A stretch of 64,000 nt of DNA, from positions 27,128 to 91,127 of the forward strand of contig CAJYOI010000017.1 in the NCBI GenBank assembly GCA_913776045.1, read 5' to 3'. The notes below the pieces were generated by a model that was not told the DNA's origin, searched no databases, and saw only the letters and a program-made list of their open reading frames with translations. Of the stretch, positions 54,027 through 63,374 are shown piece by piece. Both the position numbers and the translations under genes were made by a program. This stretch comes from an uncultured Sphingomonas sp. GTDB taxonomy: Bacteria; Pseudomonadota; Alphaproteobacteria; Sphingomonadales; Sphingomonadaceae. How positions within the stretch are numbered: the first letter of the stretch is position 1; each line of letters starts with the position of its first letter.

Positions 54027-55507
54027 TGCGGCACGCCATTTTCGTCGCGGCGACCGGACTGTTCTTCGGCGCCGTCGCGATCGGTCAGGTCGCCACGCCG
54101 CCGGATCGCTGGTGGTCCCCGGGCGAGGGGCGGGTGTTTCCCGCTTCGCTCGACTATGCCGACCAGACTGGCACGCTGCGCTTGCTGCTCGACAATGGGC
54201 CGATGGACACCAAGGGGCATCCGTTCTTCACCGCGATGGGCCCCAACGGACGTGCCTGTGTCACGTGTCACCAGCCGGCCGATGCAATGAGCCTGTCTGC
54301 CGCCTCCGCTGCGCGGCAATGGGTGCAGAACGGCGCGAAGGACCCGCTCTTTGCGGCAAGCGACGGATCGAATTGTCCCAGCCTGCCGCAGGGCAAGCGC
54401 GAGTCGCATTCGCTGCTGATCGACCACGGCCTGATCCGCATAGCGCGATCCTGGCCACCCAAGGGAATTACGCCTGATTTCCGCATCGATGTCGTGCGTG
54501 ATCCGACGACCTGCAACGTCGATGCGCGATATGGCCTGACGTCGCCAAGCCCCCAGATATCGGTTTTCCGTCGCCCGCGACCGGTCGCGAACTTCAAATA
54601 TATAGAGGCGATGGGCTTCGCCTATGATCCCAAGGCCGGGTTGCCGTTGCCGATCGATCCGGACACGGGAAAGCCGGTCAGCGGCAATCTGATGGCCGAC
54701 GCGCGCGTGCCCAGCCTGACTGCGCAGATGCGTGACGCGGCCGGAACGCACCTGGCGTTTGCCAAGAAAATGAACGCCGGCGACGTCGCCCGCATCCTGG
54801 ATTTCGAGCGTCGCCTCTACGTCGCTCAAGCTGTCGACCGTACCGGCGGTGCCCTGGACGCGGCGGGTGCAGCGGGTGGGCCACGCACGCTGCAGGTTTC
54901 TCCGCCCGGCCGACTGGGTAGCCAAGGCAAGCCGGTATGGAGCGAGTTCGAGGCGTGGGAAAAGGCACCGCCGGCCGAGAAGGCGAGCTGGCCGCCCGCG
55001 GTCCGCGCCTATCGGGAGTCGGTCGCCCGCGGTGCGCGCGTGTTTCGGGACAAGACGTTTCTGATTTCCGACACCGCCGGCATCAATTCGCCGATCGGTT
55101 TCGGCAATCCGGTGCGAAACAGCTGCGTTTTCTGCCACAATATGTCCTACATGGGCATGGATGTCGCACCCGGTCAGGTCGACCTTGGAACGACCAATGC
55201 GCCGTTCGCCGATCCGCAGCCGCATCTGCCGCTGTTCCGCGTGACGTGTACCGGCAAGCCGCATCCGCATTACGGGCGAACGATCCTCACCCACGATCCG
55301 GGCTATGCCCTGACGACCGGGCGATGCGCCGACGTCGGGCGCATCACGCTGCAGACGTTGCGGGGGTTATCGGCGCGCGCGCCGTATTTCTCCAACGGGT
55401 CGGCGAAGACGTTGCGTGACGTGATCGACTATTATGAGCGGCGCTACACGATCGGCTATTCGGAGCAGGAGAAACAGGATTTGGTCAATCTGATGAGCGC
55501 TCTGTGA
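54023..55507 (+). CDS. Dihaem cytochrome c peroxidase-like protein
   Basis: Exported c-type cytochrome, 494 aa. A signal segment (RHAIFVAATGLFFGAVAIG) precedes two haem-binding sites, ACVTCHQ near residue 75 and CVFCHN near residue 372, spaced as in the MauG/CcpA superfamily; the C-terminal LRGLSARAPYFSNGSAKTLRDVIDYYE is the family's last motif. The wide haem spacing and ~490 aa length set it apart from ordinary ~350-aa peroxidases. It may oxidise a pathway intermediate in the periplasm rather than remove peroxide. Translationally coupled on both sides. Confidence 0.85.
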   Translation: MMRHAIFVAATGLFFGAVAIGQVATPPDRWWSPGEGRVFPASLDYADQTGTLRLLLDNGPMDTKGHPFFTAMGPNGRACVTCHQPADAMSLSAASAARQWVQNGAKDPLFAASDGSNCPSLPQGKRESHSLLIDHGLIRIARSWPPKGITPDFRIDVVRDPTTCNVDARYGLTSPSPQISVFRRPRPVANFKYIEAMGFAYDPKAGLPLPIDPDTGKPVSGNLMADARVPSLTAQMRDAAGTHLAFAKKMNAGDVARILDFERRLYVAQAVDRTGGALDAAGAAGGPRTLQVSPPGRLGSQGKPVWSEFEAWEKAPPAEKASWPPAVRAYRESVARGARVFRDKTFLISDTAGINSPIGFGNPVRNSCVFCHNMSYMGMDVAPGQVDLGTTNAPFADPQPHLPLFRVTCTGKPHPHYGRTILTHDPGYALTTGRCADVGRITLQTLRGLSARAPYFSNGSAKTLRDVIDYYERRYTIGYSEQEKQDLVNLMSAL

Positions 55508-56262
55508 TCCGCGCGGCCCTGCTTCTCGCGATGGCGACGACGAATGGCGCGATCGAAGTTCGCTATGTCGCATGTCCCATCTATCGCGATACGGACAATG
55601 GTCGAAAGTCCGGGTGCTGGTTGGTCGACAATCCTGCCGACGGCATCCGCTACGACGTCACTGGCGCGCCGACGAAGCCGGACTGGAATCACGCGGTGCT
55701 GGTGGAGGGCGTTTCCCGGTCGGACGCCGGTAACCCCTGCGGCGGCACGGTACTGGATCCGGTGCGCGTGTCGGTGCTGGAGGCGCCGTGCACCCGCCAC
55801 ATGCTCGCGGCCGAGGGATTTAGCGGACGTCGCTTCGCCCTTCCCGAACGCAACGTCCGGCCGCTGTACGAAGAGCGGACGAAACCGGGCAAACCCTTTT
55901 CCGAGGGACGCTTCACGATCCCCTTCGACTATAACAGCAGCTTCATAACCTATCAGCTGGCCGACTATTATATCGATGCGATGGTCAACTATGCACTGGA
56001 CGTGCAGCCAGCACGAATAGCCGTCGTCGGCCATGCTGATACGATGTCGACGATCGTGTCGGGAGAGACGTTGGCCGAGCCGGCCAGCCTTGCGAGCACA
56101 CGTGCAGATCTGGTCCGAAAAGCGTTGATCATGCGAGGCGTTCCGGCCGATCGGATCACCGTGGCTACGGCATCGGGTGGTGCGCCTCTGGTACCGGCGG
56201 CGTTCGATGGTCTGTCGGGGCCAGTCGAGCGGCGCGTCGATATCCGCATCGTCCCGGACTGA
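55504..56262 (+). CDS. Exported protein with OmpA-like C-terminal domain
   Basis: 252 aa from a GTG overlapping the peroxidase stop (GTGA). A short hydrophobic N-terminus suggests export. Residues ~165-250 resemble the OmpA/MotB fold (ARIAVVGHADTMSTIVSGE, ASTRADLVRKALIMRGVPADRI, VERRVDIRIV). Residues 20-130 contain four Cys (CPIY, GCWLV, PCGGT, PCTRH) and match nothing I recognise. Position suggests that it anchors or partners the dihaem protein at the cell wall. Confidence 0.65.
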   Translation: MIRAALLLAMATTNGAIEVRYVACPIYRDTDNGRKSGCWLVDNPADGIRYDVTGAPTKPDWNHAVLVEGVSRSDAGNPCGGTVLDPVRVSVLEAPCTRHMLAAEGFSGRRFALPERNVRPLYEERTKPGKPFSEGRFTIPFDYNSSFITYQLADYYIDAMVNYALDVQPARIAVVGHADTMSTIVSGETLAEPASLASTRADLVRKALIMRGVPADRITVATASGGAPLVPAAFDGLSGPVERRVDIRIVPD

Positions 56263-56378
56263 TCCCAACATCTGCCTCACCGTTTTTCCATCATACGCCC
56301 CACCTGAATGATGCGGCAGTGACGCCCTTAATGCATGGGGCGAGGCTGACGCTGTTCTTCACGATCGGTCAGCCCGCT

Positions 56379-56582
56379 CGATCTTCACCCGCTGGGTCGA
56401 CGACAACAACACTGAGCGATCGCACTCGTCGCCCGGCTGCGTTACCCCGGCCGCATTCGCTGCCGGGCTCGAACAGCAACCCGCTCACGCGCGTCAACAC
56501 CGATCGGTTTTTGGTTGCCGCTGGATGAAAGACCGGGGTCACGTCAAACCACGCACGAAACTGTGGGACCATTCGCGCGGAA
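56379..56582 (+). pseudogene. C-terminal remnant of an IS3-family transposase
   Basis: The reading IFTRWVDDNNTERSHSSPG followed by VTPAAFAAGL matches the end of IS3-family OrfB proteins (consensus DYN-ERPHSSLGY-TPAAFAAGL). The non-coding end TGGATGAAAGACCGGGG resembles the tail of such an element. It is cut immediately before the terminal repeat of the IS3 copy that begins at about 56583. Confidence 0.65.
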
Positions 56583-56644
56583 TGAGCTGCCCCTTCTGAG
56601 TGGTCCATCGACTATGACAGTCTGGATTGAGGAAGGGACGACGA

Positions 56645-56923
56645 ATGCCTGCCAAGAAGCACAAGCCCGAGGAGATCATCGGCAAGCTGCGTGAGGTTGA
56701 GATCGTGCCGGGCCAGGGCGGCACGACCGCCGAGGCATGCCGGCGCATCGCGGTCAGCGAGCAGACGTGCTATCGCTGGAGGAAGGAATATGGCGGTCTG
56801 AAGACGGACCAGGCGCGGCGTATGAAGGATCTGGAGAAGGAGAACCTTCGACTGCGGCGTGCGATCTCCGACCTGACACTGGACAAGCTGATCTTGCAGG
56901 AGGCGGCCCGGGAAAACTTCTGA
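56645..56923 (+). CDS. IS3-family transposase OrfA
   Basis: 92-aa DNA-binding half of the transposase, complete. The N-terminus MPAKKHKPEEIIGKLREVE begins the helix-turn-helix (TTAEACRRIAVSEQTCYRWR), and a C-terminal leucine-zipper-like region follows (LEKENLRLRRAISDLTLDKL). The ATG at 56645 follows GAGGAAGGGA. OrfB lies in the -1 frame, consistent with programmed frameshifting in this family. Confidence 0.9.
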   Translation: MPAKKHKPEEIIGKLREVEIVPGQGGTTAEACRRIAVSEQTCYRWRKEYGGLKTDQARRMKDLEKENLRLRRAISDLTLDKLILQEAARENF

Positions 56924-57771
56924 GCCCCGCACGGCGCCGGCGCTGCATCGACCAGGTAAAAGAAGTTCTGGATGTGTCCGAGCGACGGGTGTGCCGCGTC
57001 CTCGGGCAGCATCGGTCGACGCAGCGCAAGATGCCGTGTGGGGCAGATGACGAGGAGGCGCTGACCGACTACATCGTCGCGCTGGCCAAGCAGTACGGCC
57101 GTTATGGCTATCGCCGGGTGACGGCGCTGCTGCACGCGGCCGGCTGGTCGGTGAATTACAAACGGGTGGCGCGGATCTGGCGACGCGAGGGCCTGAAGGT
57201 ACCGCAGAAGCAACCCAAACGTGGGCGGCTGTGGTTGAACGACGGCTCGTGCATCCGGTTGCGGCCCGAGTATCCCGGGCATGTCTGGGCCTAAGACTTC
57301 GTCGAAGCGCGAACGCACGACGGGCGCAAGTTCCGGATCCTCACGATCATCGACGAGGCCAGCAGGCAATGCCTGGCGCTGGTGGTCGCCGGCCAGCTTC
57401 GCCACGAAGACGTGTTGGCGGCCTTGGCCGAGCTGTTCATCGACCGCGGGCCGCCCGCGCATATCAGGTCGGACAATGGCAGCGAGTTCATCGCTACCAC
57501 GGTTCAGAAATGGCTCGGGCGAGTCGGCGTGAAGACGTTCTACATCGCGCCGGGCTCGCCATGGGAGAACGGCTACAACGAGAGCTTCAACGGGTCGCTC
57601 CGCGACGAACTGCTCTACGGCGAAATCTTCTACAGCCTCGCCGAGGTAAGGGTGCTGATCGAGGCCTGGCGGCGTCACTACAACACCGTCCGACTGCACA
57701 GCAGCCTCGGCTATCGCCCGACCGCACCAGAAGCGGCGACGCCGCCATTGCCGGCCTCCGGCTCCGCTTAA
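56920..57771 (+). pseudogene. IS3-family transposase OrfB, broken by one ochre codon
   Basis: Integrase-type catalytic half. It reads RRCIDQVKEVLDVSERRVCR, then YGRYGYRRVTALLH, then YPGHVWA before TAA at 57292-57294. The family has Tyr there (HVWAYDFV), and the same frame continues [28 protein letters not shown] and [20 protein letters not shown], so all three DDE residues are intact. One C/T-to-A change at the third base of the Tyr codon accounts for the break. Confidence 0.88.
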
Positions 57772-57928
57772 CTCCACCTCCGACCGGCCATGGCTGCGGA
57801 GACGACAATGCACTAACTGACAACCCGGACCACACGGTGGGGGCTGCTCGGTCTGCCCACGATTCGCAGGGCGATCTGCCAGCAAGCGACCGGCATAATA
57901 GACGCTTATTCGACGACGCTAGTGCCTC

Positions 57929-57955
57929 ACCAGCTAAATCATTGAGATAGCTGGT
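57929..57955 (-). terminator. Inverted repeat at the 3' end of tRNA-Glu
   Basis: ACCAGCTA (57929-57936) and TAGCTGGT (57948-57955) form a perfect 8-bp stem with an 11-base loop. One arm includes the encoded CCA end of the tRNA. It could be a terminator or 3'-processing stem; it could also be a footprint of integration at the tRNA end. Confidence 0.5.
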
Positions 57956-58026
57956 GACCCCTGCGGGAATCGAACCCGCGTTTCAGCCGTGAGAGGGCCG
58001 CGTCCTAACCGCTAGACGAAGGGGCC
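57952..58026 (-). tRNA. tRNA-Glu (anticodon CTC)
   Basis: Read on the minus strand, GGCCCCTTCGTCTAGCGGTT begins a cloverleaf. The 7-bp acceptor stem GGCCCCT/AGGGGTC has one G-T pair, the D-loop is AGCGGTTAGG, and the anticodon loop CCTCTCACG contains CTC. The T arm GCGGGTTCGATTCCCGC is perfect. Discriminator A and CCA are encoded (to 57952). Confidence 0.97.
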
Positions 58027-58311
58027 GTGAAGCGAGAGGCGGTCGTCTACGGGGAGTTTGCGCGCCCGTCAAGCATTTGTGGCTAGTCCAAATATGAGGC
58101 TGATTCCGTAAAAATATTCTCCAAAATAAGAATGAACTGGAATGGTATTTTTTATAAAAACGGACTTTGCTTCAAGCAAAATCGGGCTATACCTTATCTA
58201 ATAAGCTTAAATCAAGGACTTAATGTCGTAGCTCGATAAGTTTGGCTATCTAGAATTGCTATGCGTTGTCGTAAAATATTGCATATTACGGACTTTCGAC
58301 TGGAGTGGAGC
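58027..58311. other. AT-rich gene-free stretch
   Basis: Between the tRNA gene and the autotransporter remnant. Roughly 58090-58260 is markedly AT-rich for this genome, with runs such as TATTTTTTATAAAAA and a small stem TTTGCT/AGCAAA at 58166-58180. It may be upstream regulatory DNA of the dead autotransporter or foreign sequence. No gene is seen. Confidence 0.55.
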
Positions 58312-60328
58312 ATGATCTGTAAGAGCCGGAAATCGTTCGGTGGCCGTTTGCTCGCTGGCGGCGCGGTGACAGCATTGACGTTGTCGTTGGTGCCGGGGCT
58401 CGCTTTGCCGGGCGAAATGGCCTCAGCCGCAATGGCCGCCCGCATCGAGAAGCTCGACGGACTTGCCGCCCGCATCGTCGCGCCGCCCCGCCAGGTACGT
58501 ACGCTGTTGATCGAGGCGCGGCAGTATCTGACGCAAGCGACGCAGGCCACCGGGCCGGCGTTTGAAGTTCTGGTGTCGGCGGCGCTCGCCGGCGACCGCG
58601 ATCTGCGTGTCGCGCTGATCAGCGGCGCCGTTACGGCTGCCACCGCAGCGAAGCCCCAGTAACAGGGCGCGATGGTCGCGACCGGCGCGAGCACGGTACC
58701 GATCATCGTCGGCGCGGTCGCCGGTGCCGGCTTGGGCGAAGTGCTGGTGAAGGAGATAGTTGGCGACGAGTCCGCGCCTGCCGACTTCGGCTCCGACGCC
58801 TGCGCCGACCTCGTTGCCTCCTGGTTCAACGCTGACCCTCAGCACGACGCTCACGAGTCCTTCCGCACGAATGCCGGATAGAGCCCGACGCGGAAGGCGC
58901 TTATCACCGACACGAGCGACGCGACCGGGCATAAGAATCCGTTCGGGCGTGCCAAGGTCCACATCGCCTATGGCCTGACCGGCGCCGGCGTGAACATCGG
59001 CGTGGTCGATACCGGCTACAATCTGATCGACGGCAAGCCGGCACATGCGGAAGAGGCCGAAGCCGGCAAAATGGTGGTCCTGGCGTCGGCGAACGCGTTC
59101 GTTTTCGACGCGCACGGCCAGCACGTCGCATCTCGTGCGGCTGGCGAGCGGAACGGCATCGTCATGCACGGCCTCGCGTTCAATTCTACGCTGTATTTCG
59201 GCATGACGCAGACCCGGCCGTCGGAAATCAAGAAGGGAAGGCGATCGCGAACGTCCTGGGCAGTACCGCCGCGCAAATGACCGAGGCGGTCGCCAGCGGA
59301 AAGGCTTTCCAGGACAAGGGCAGCGTCATCCTGTTCACGAGTTCCGACTACGGCGCCAATGAGATCGCCGACGGCGGCCCCGGGCTGGACACGGTCGACT
59401 ATGCGGCGGCATTCCCGCTCGCCTTCACGGAACTGTCGCGGGCAAGATCGGCCAGGCGTTCGGTTTCGCGGCTGGCTTCGGTGAGCGCGGCGTCGATCGG
59501 GCGCTGGGCTTCCGGAATGCGCCGGTCCCGGCGGGCGTCTCGCTGACCGATCGTGCGGCGCGCAATCCGCTGTTGGCGAGGAACGACACCCGCCAGCGCT
59601 ATGTGATGGGTAACGTCACGACCGGCGCGCTGCTGCTGAGCGGTGGTGCGTTCAGCTCGGACGGCCGAGCGGTGCGTCGCACCGATCGGATGCAGAACGG
59701 GTTCGCACGCATCGGCGGCTATCTGATCGACGCCGGCCTGGATCGTGTCGCCGGCGTGTCCGACTTCGGCGTGACCATTAGCAGGCTGAGGGAGGACGGC
59801 AGCTTCCTGGGTTCGGTCAGCCCGCTGCGCACGGGCAATGCCAATGCCGATAGCGGCTTCCTGCGGGTCGCTGGTCGCGCCGCACTGTCGCCGAAGGTCG
59901 GCGTCAACGCCAACTCGACCGGAGCACGCACGGACGTCAGTATGAACGGCGACGCCGTGCTGGGCGAGATGTCGACGCTGGCGTCGAACGCGATGGCGGC
60001 CGACGTCCGCTTCCAGGACGCGGTGGCGAAGACCAGCCGCCTGATGCTGGGCGTCGCGCAGCCGCTGCGCGTCGGTGGCGGCACGGCCAGCGTCACGCCG
60101 CCGTCGCAGGTGCTAACGGGCCCGGGGCGCTACAGCTACCTGTTCAGCAGGCAGCGGTATTCGCTGACGCCGTCGGGCCGCGAACGCGATATGACGGTCG
60201 ACTATGCGCAGAAGGTCAGCGGTCGGCTGCGATTCAACCTGTCGGCGATGGCGGTTCGCCAGCCCGGCCATGATGCGGCGGCCGCGATGGGCTTCGCAGG
60301 GCTGGGCGGCCTGAACTTCGCCTTCTAA
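58312..60328 (+). pseudogene. S8 (subtilisin-like) autotransporter protease, heavily decayed
   Basis: One ancestral gene in pieces. A signal-like N-terminus (MICKSRKSFGGRLLAGG) and a linker run in one frame, broken by TAA at 58660 and TAG at 58879. The subtilase domain then shows the Asp motif (IGVVDTGYN) and the His motif (HGQHVASRAAG ... GIVMHGLAFN). Frame shifts occur near 59235 (to GKAIANVLGSTAAQMTEAV) and near 59440. The Ser motif is missing, so a deletion is likely. From 59441 to 60328 an intact frame encodes the C-terminal autotransporter barrel region (YVMGNVTTGALLLSGGAFSS to LGGLNFAF). Confidence 0.82.
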
Positions 60329-60337
60329 GATGGCGCG

Positions 60338-60365
60338 CCCCGGCCCGACGCGAGTCGGGTCGGGG
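60338..60365. terminator. GC-rich hairpin with GCGA tetraloop
   Basis: CCCCGGCCCGAC / GTCGGGTCGGGG forms a 12-bp stem with one G-U pair and a GCGA (GNRA-type) loop, 10 bases past the autotransporter remnant. No T-run follows. It probably terminates or stabilises the upstream transcript and separates it from the peptidase gene. Confidence 0.55.
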
Positions 60366-60420
60366 CGTCCACCTTACCCGGTGCCGCTTCCCGAAGCGGC
60401 ATCGCTCATTCGGATCGACC

Positions 60421-63333
60421 GTGACCGCGACAAAGCGCTTTCGTACGGTAGCCTGGCTGCCGCTTCTCGCCCTCACCGCCACGTCGCTGACCGCGCAGAC
60501 GGTCCCGCCGCCACCGGCCCGATCCGCCCCCGTTCCACTGACAAGCTGGCTGCACCAGGGCAGCGACATTCCCGCCGATCCGGCGTGGACCACTGGCACG
60601 CTGCCCAACGGCCTTCGCTATGCCGTGCGCAGGAACGGCACGCCGCCGGGCACTGTGGCGATCCGCATCCGCATCGATGCCGGCGGGCTGATGGAGGCCG
60701 AGGATGAGCAGGGCTGGGCGCACCTGCTGGAGCATATGGCGTTCCGTGGAACGCCGACGCGTCCCGATGGCGAAGCGGTCAAGCTGTGGCAGCGGCTAGG
60801 CGCCAGCTTCGGGTCGGACAGCAATGCGTCGACCACCTATCGCGCGACGACGTATATGCTCGACCTGCCGCGCAACGACGCCAGGTCGCTCGACGAAGCG
60901 ATCGGCACGCTGGCCGACATGATGCAGAATGCCGCGATCGACCCCAAGCTGCTCGATATCGAGCGCAAGGTCGTGCTGGCCGAGCGTGCGGCCCGACTGA
61001 CCCCGATCGCGGTCAAGGTGCGCGACGCGACGCGCGACGTGATGCAGGCGGGCCTGCTGATGTCGAAGCGCGAACTTGCGGGCACCGAAGCGACGCTGGC
61101 CGGCGCGACCGCCGAGCGCCTGCGCGCCTTTCACCGCCGCTGGTATCGCCCTAAACGCGCGGTCGTCGTCATCGCCGGCGACATCGATCCCGCGGCGATG
61201 GTCGACCGGATAACGGCGCAATTCGGCGACTGGAAGGGCGCGGGCAAGACGCCGAGCGAACCTGCCTACGGCAATCCGATCGAGCCGAAGTCGCGCATCG
61301 CACTGGTCGACGATCGCAATGCATCGGCCGGGATGCAACTCGCCTGGGTCACGCCCCATGTCCCCGGAAAGATGACCGCGGAGCGCCAGCGAGCGGCGAA
61401 CCTCGACACGATCGCCCTGGCGGTACTGAATCAGCGACTGAGCAACCAGGCGCGCAGCGGCGGCGCGATGCTGTCGGCAGGCGCGTCGGTATCCCGGCAA
61501 CGCAGCATGGCCGACACCGTCTCGATGGGCGTCAACGTGCGCGGCACTCAGTGGAAGGAAGCTCTGATCGAGGCTTATGGTGTGCTCAACCGCACGCTGG
61601 CAGGCCCGATCGATCAGGCCGAAATCGATCAGCAGACGTCGACCGCTCTCGACAGCCTGCGCCGCAGCATTGAGACGAGCAAGACGGCGCCGTCGGCCGC
61701 CTGGGCGAACAGCATCGTCGGGGATGTCGACTCCGAGGATGTCGGCGCCACCCGCCAATATTATTTCGACCTGTTCGCTGCGCAGAAGCCGACGATCACT
61801 CCGGCCGCGATCGGTGCGGCGCTGAAGGCGATGTTCGCCCCGGAGCCGCGCATCCTGCGCGTGTCGGTGCTGCCGACCGAGGGCGGTGAGGCGGCCGTGG
61901 TCGAGGCGCTGACCGCTGCCCGCAAGGCGGCGGGCGGTGCGGTCGCCGCGGTACGGACGGTGACGCTTGATATGGTCAGCCCGCCGCTGACGCCGGGCAA
62001 GGTCGTCGGCGAACGGCCGATCGCCGAGTTCGGCATCGACCGCGTCGAATTCGCGAACGGCGTCGAACTGGTCATGAAGAAGACCGACTTCGCGCGCGAA
62101 TCGATCGGCGTCGAAGTCCGCATCGGTAACGGCCAGGCGGGGCGGGCGGTCAACACGCGAGCGCTCGATTGGAGCAGCGGCGTCCTGACGGGAAGCGGGA
62201 TCGGTGATGTCACGCCGCCCGAACTCGCACGTCTCGCCGCCGGACGACAGATCGGCTTCTCGCTTGCCACGCGGAGCGACGCGACGGTGCTGACGGGCGG
62301 AACCAACCCGCGGGATGTCGGCGATCTGTTGCGGATGATGCTGGCCGGGGCGACCCGCCCGACGGTCGATACGGTGGCGGTGCAACGCTTTCGCGCGTCC
62401 TATGCCGCATCGGTGCGTTCGATCTTCGGCCAGCCACAGTCGGTGCTGGCGGTGTTCGGCACGCCCGTCATGTACGGCAACGACAAGCGGTTTCAGGTGC
62501 TGCCGCCGGCAGCCGAGGTCAACGGCAGCGATGCCGCCGCGATCAAAGCTTATTGGACACGCGTGTTGGGCGAGGGGCCGGTGCGGGTGTCGGTGGTCGG
62601 CGACTTCGATCGCGACGCGGTAATCCGCGCCGTCGCGGCGACGTTTGGCGCGCTTCCCGCACGCGCCGCGCCGCCGGTGACGGTCCAGCCGATCCCGCCG
62701 CTGCCCAACGCCAAGCCGTGGACGCTGACGCATCGCGGCGACCCGACCCAAGCGATCGTCGCGGTTAACTGGCGGACGTTCGGCGGGCTGAGCGACCTGA
62801 AGGCCAGCCGCGCGCTCACCATGGCCACTGCGATCATCCGCGACCGGCTGACCGACGATTTTCGCGAGAAGCAGGGCGGCACCTATTCGCCGTTCGTCAG
62901 CCAGGACGAGATCCGCGGGTTCGACGCTTTCGGAATGGTGATGGCCGGTGCGCAGTTGACGCCGGATCGGATCGCGGGCTTCCGAGAAACGCTGGACAAG
63001 ATCGTCGCAGATCTCGCGGCTAATGGGCCGAGTGCCGACGATCTGCTGCGCGCGAAGGAAACCGCGGTTGGCGCGGCGCAGCGGAACCTGGCGAGCAACG
63101 GCTATTGGGCGGCCAATATCTCCGGCGATCTGGACGATCCGCGGCGTATCGAGTCGATGCGGACGTACATCAGCGGTCGCAAGGCCGTCACCGCAGCCGA
63201 TGTGCGTGACGTGGTGCGCAAATATCTGGCGGACGGCAAGCCGCTGGTGATCGAGGTGAGACCGGCGCCGGCGGGCACGGTCCCAGTGATCTCTGTGCCG
63301 GCCCCCACCGGGCCGACCGCTGCCAACCCGTAA
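60421..63333 (+). CDS. M16-family zinc metallopeptidase (tandem pitrilysin-like)
   Basis: Exported protease of 970 aa. The GTG start gives a signal peptide (ATKRFRTVAWLPLLALTATS) cleaved near AQ. The inverted zinc motif HLLEH lies at residues 101-105 in GWAHLLEHMAFRG, with the third ligand Glu in RKVVLAERAA. The second, catalytically inactive M16 repeat starts near residue 540 (EFANGVELVMKKTDFA) and includes FREKQGGTYSPFV. The length fits two fused M16 units, as in periplasmic PqqL-like proteases. Substrate unknown. Confidence 0.93.
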   Translation: MTATKRFRTVAWLPLLALTATSLTAQTVPPPPARSAPVPLTSWLHQGSDIPADPAWTTGTLPNGLRYAVRRNGTPPGTVAIRIRIDAGGLMEAEDEQGWAHLLEHMAFRGTPTRPDGEAVKLWQRLGASFGSDSNASTTYRATTYMLDLPRNDARSLDEAIGTLADMMQNAAIDPKLLDIERKVVLAERAARLTPIAVKVRDATRDVMQAGLLMSKRELAGTEATLAGATAERLRAFHRRWYRPKRAVVVIAGDIDPAAMVDRITAQFGDWKGAGKTPSEPAYGNPIEPKSRIALVDDRNASAGMQLAWVTPHVPGKMTAERQRAANLDTIALAVLNQRLSNQARSGGAMLSAGASVSRQRSMADTVSMGVNVRGTQWKEALIEAYGVLNRTLAGPIDQAEIDQQTSTALDSLRRSIETSKTAPSAAWANSIVGDVDSEDVGATRQYYFDLFAAQKPTITPAAIGAALKAMFAPEPRILRVSVLPTEGGEAAVVEALTAARKAAGGAVAAVRTVTLDMVSPPLTPGKVVGERPIAEFGIDRVEFANGVELVMKKTDFARESIGVEVRIGNGQAGRAVNTRALDWSSGVLTGSGIGDVTPPELARLAAGRQIGFSLATRSDATVLTGGTNPRDVGDLLRMMLAGATRPTVDTVAVQRFRASYAASVRSIFGQPQSVLAVFGTPVMYGNDKRFQVLPPAAEVNGSDAAAIKAYWTRVLGEGPVRVSVVGDFDRDAVIRAVAATFGALPARAAPPVTVQPIPPLPNAKPWTLTHRGDPTQAIVAVNWRTFGGLSDLKASRALTMATAIIRDRLTDDFREKQGGTYSPFVSQDEIRGFDAFGMVMAGAQLTPDRIAGFRETLDKIVADLAANGPSADDLLRAKETAVGAAQRNLASNGYWAANISGDLDDPRRIESMRTYISGRKAVTAADVRDVVRKYLADGKPLVIEVRPAPAGTVPVISVPAPTGPTAANP

Positions 63334-63340
63334 GGCCGAA

Positions 63341-63368
63341 CCGTGCTCCCGCCCGCGCGGGAGCACGG
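63341..63368. terminator. Bidirectional terminator between convergent genes
   Basis: A perfect 12-bp stem, CCGTGCTCCCGC / GCGGGAGCACGG, with a CCGC loop. It fills the gap between the M16 peptidase stop and the DAHP synthase stop. Confidence 0.8.
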
Positions 63369-63374
63369 CGGATA

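Larger units (their letters stand above)
56583..57850. mobile_element. IS3-family insertion sequence (IS407-like), about 1.27 kb
   Basis: Imperfect terminal repeats bound two transposase genes: left GAGCTGCCCCTTCTGAGTGG(TCC) from 56584, and the right end, read on the minus strand from about 57849, GAGCAGCCCCCACCGTGTGG(TCC). No clear target duplication was found. OrfA is intact and OrfB has one stop codon, so this copy is probably immobile without help. Confidence 0.85.

Noticed and set aside
60432-60445. AAAGCGCTTT resembling the LacI operator
   Set aside because: It lies inside the first codons of the M16 peptidase, far from the LacI regulon, and the outer bases do not match; taken as chance.
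60796-63366. 856-codon frame antisense to the M16 peptidase
   Set aside because: Arg-rich shadow of a clearly homologous gene, crossing the terminator hairpin.
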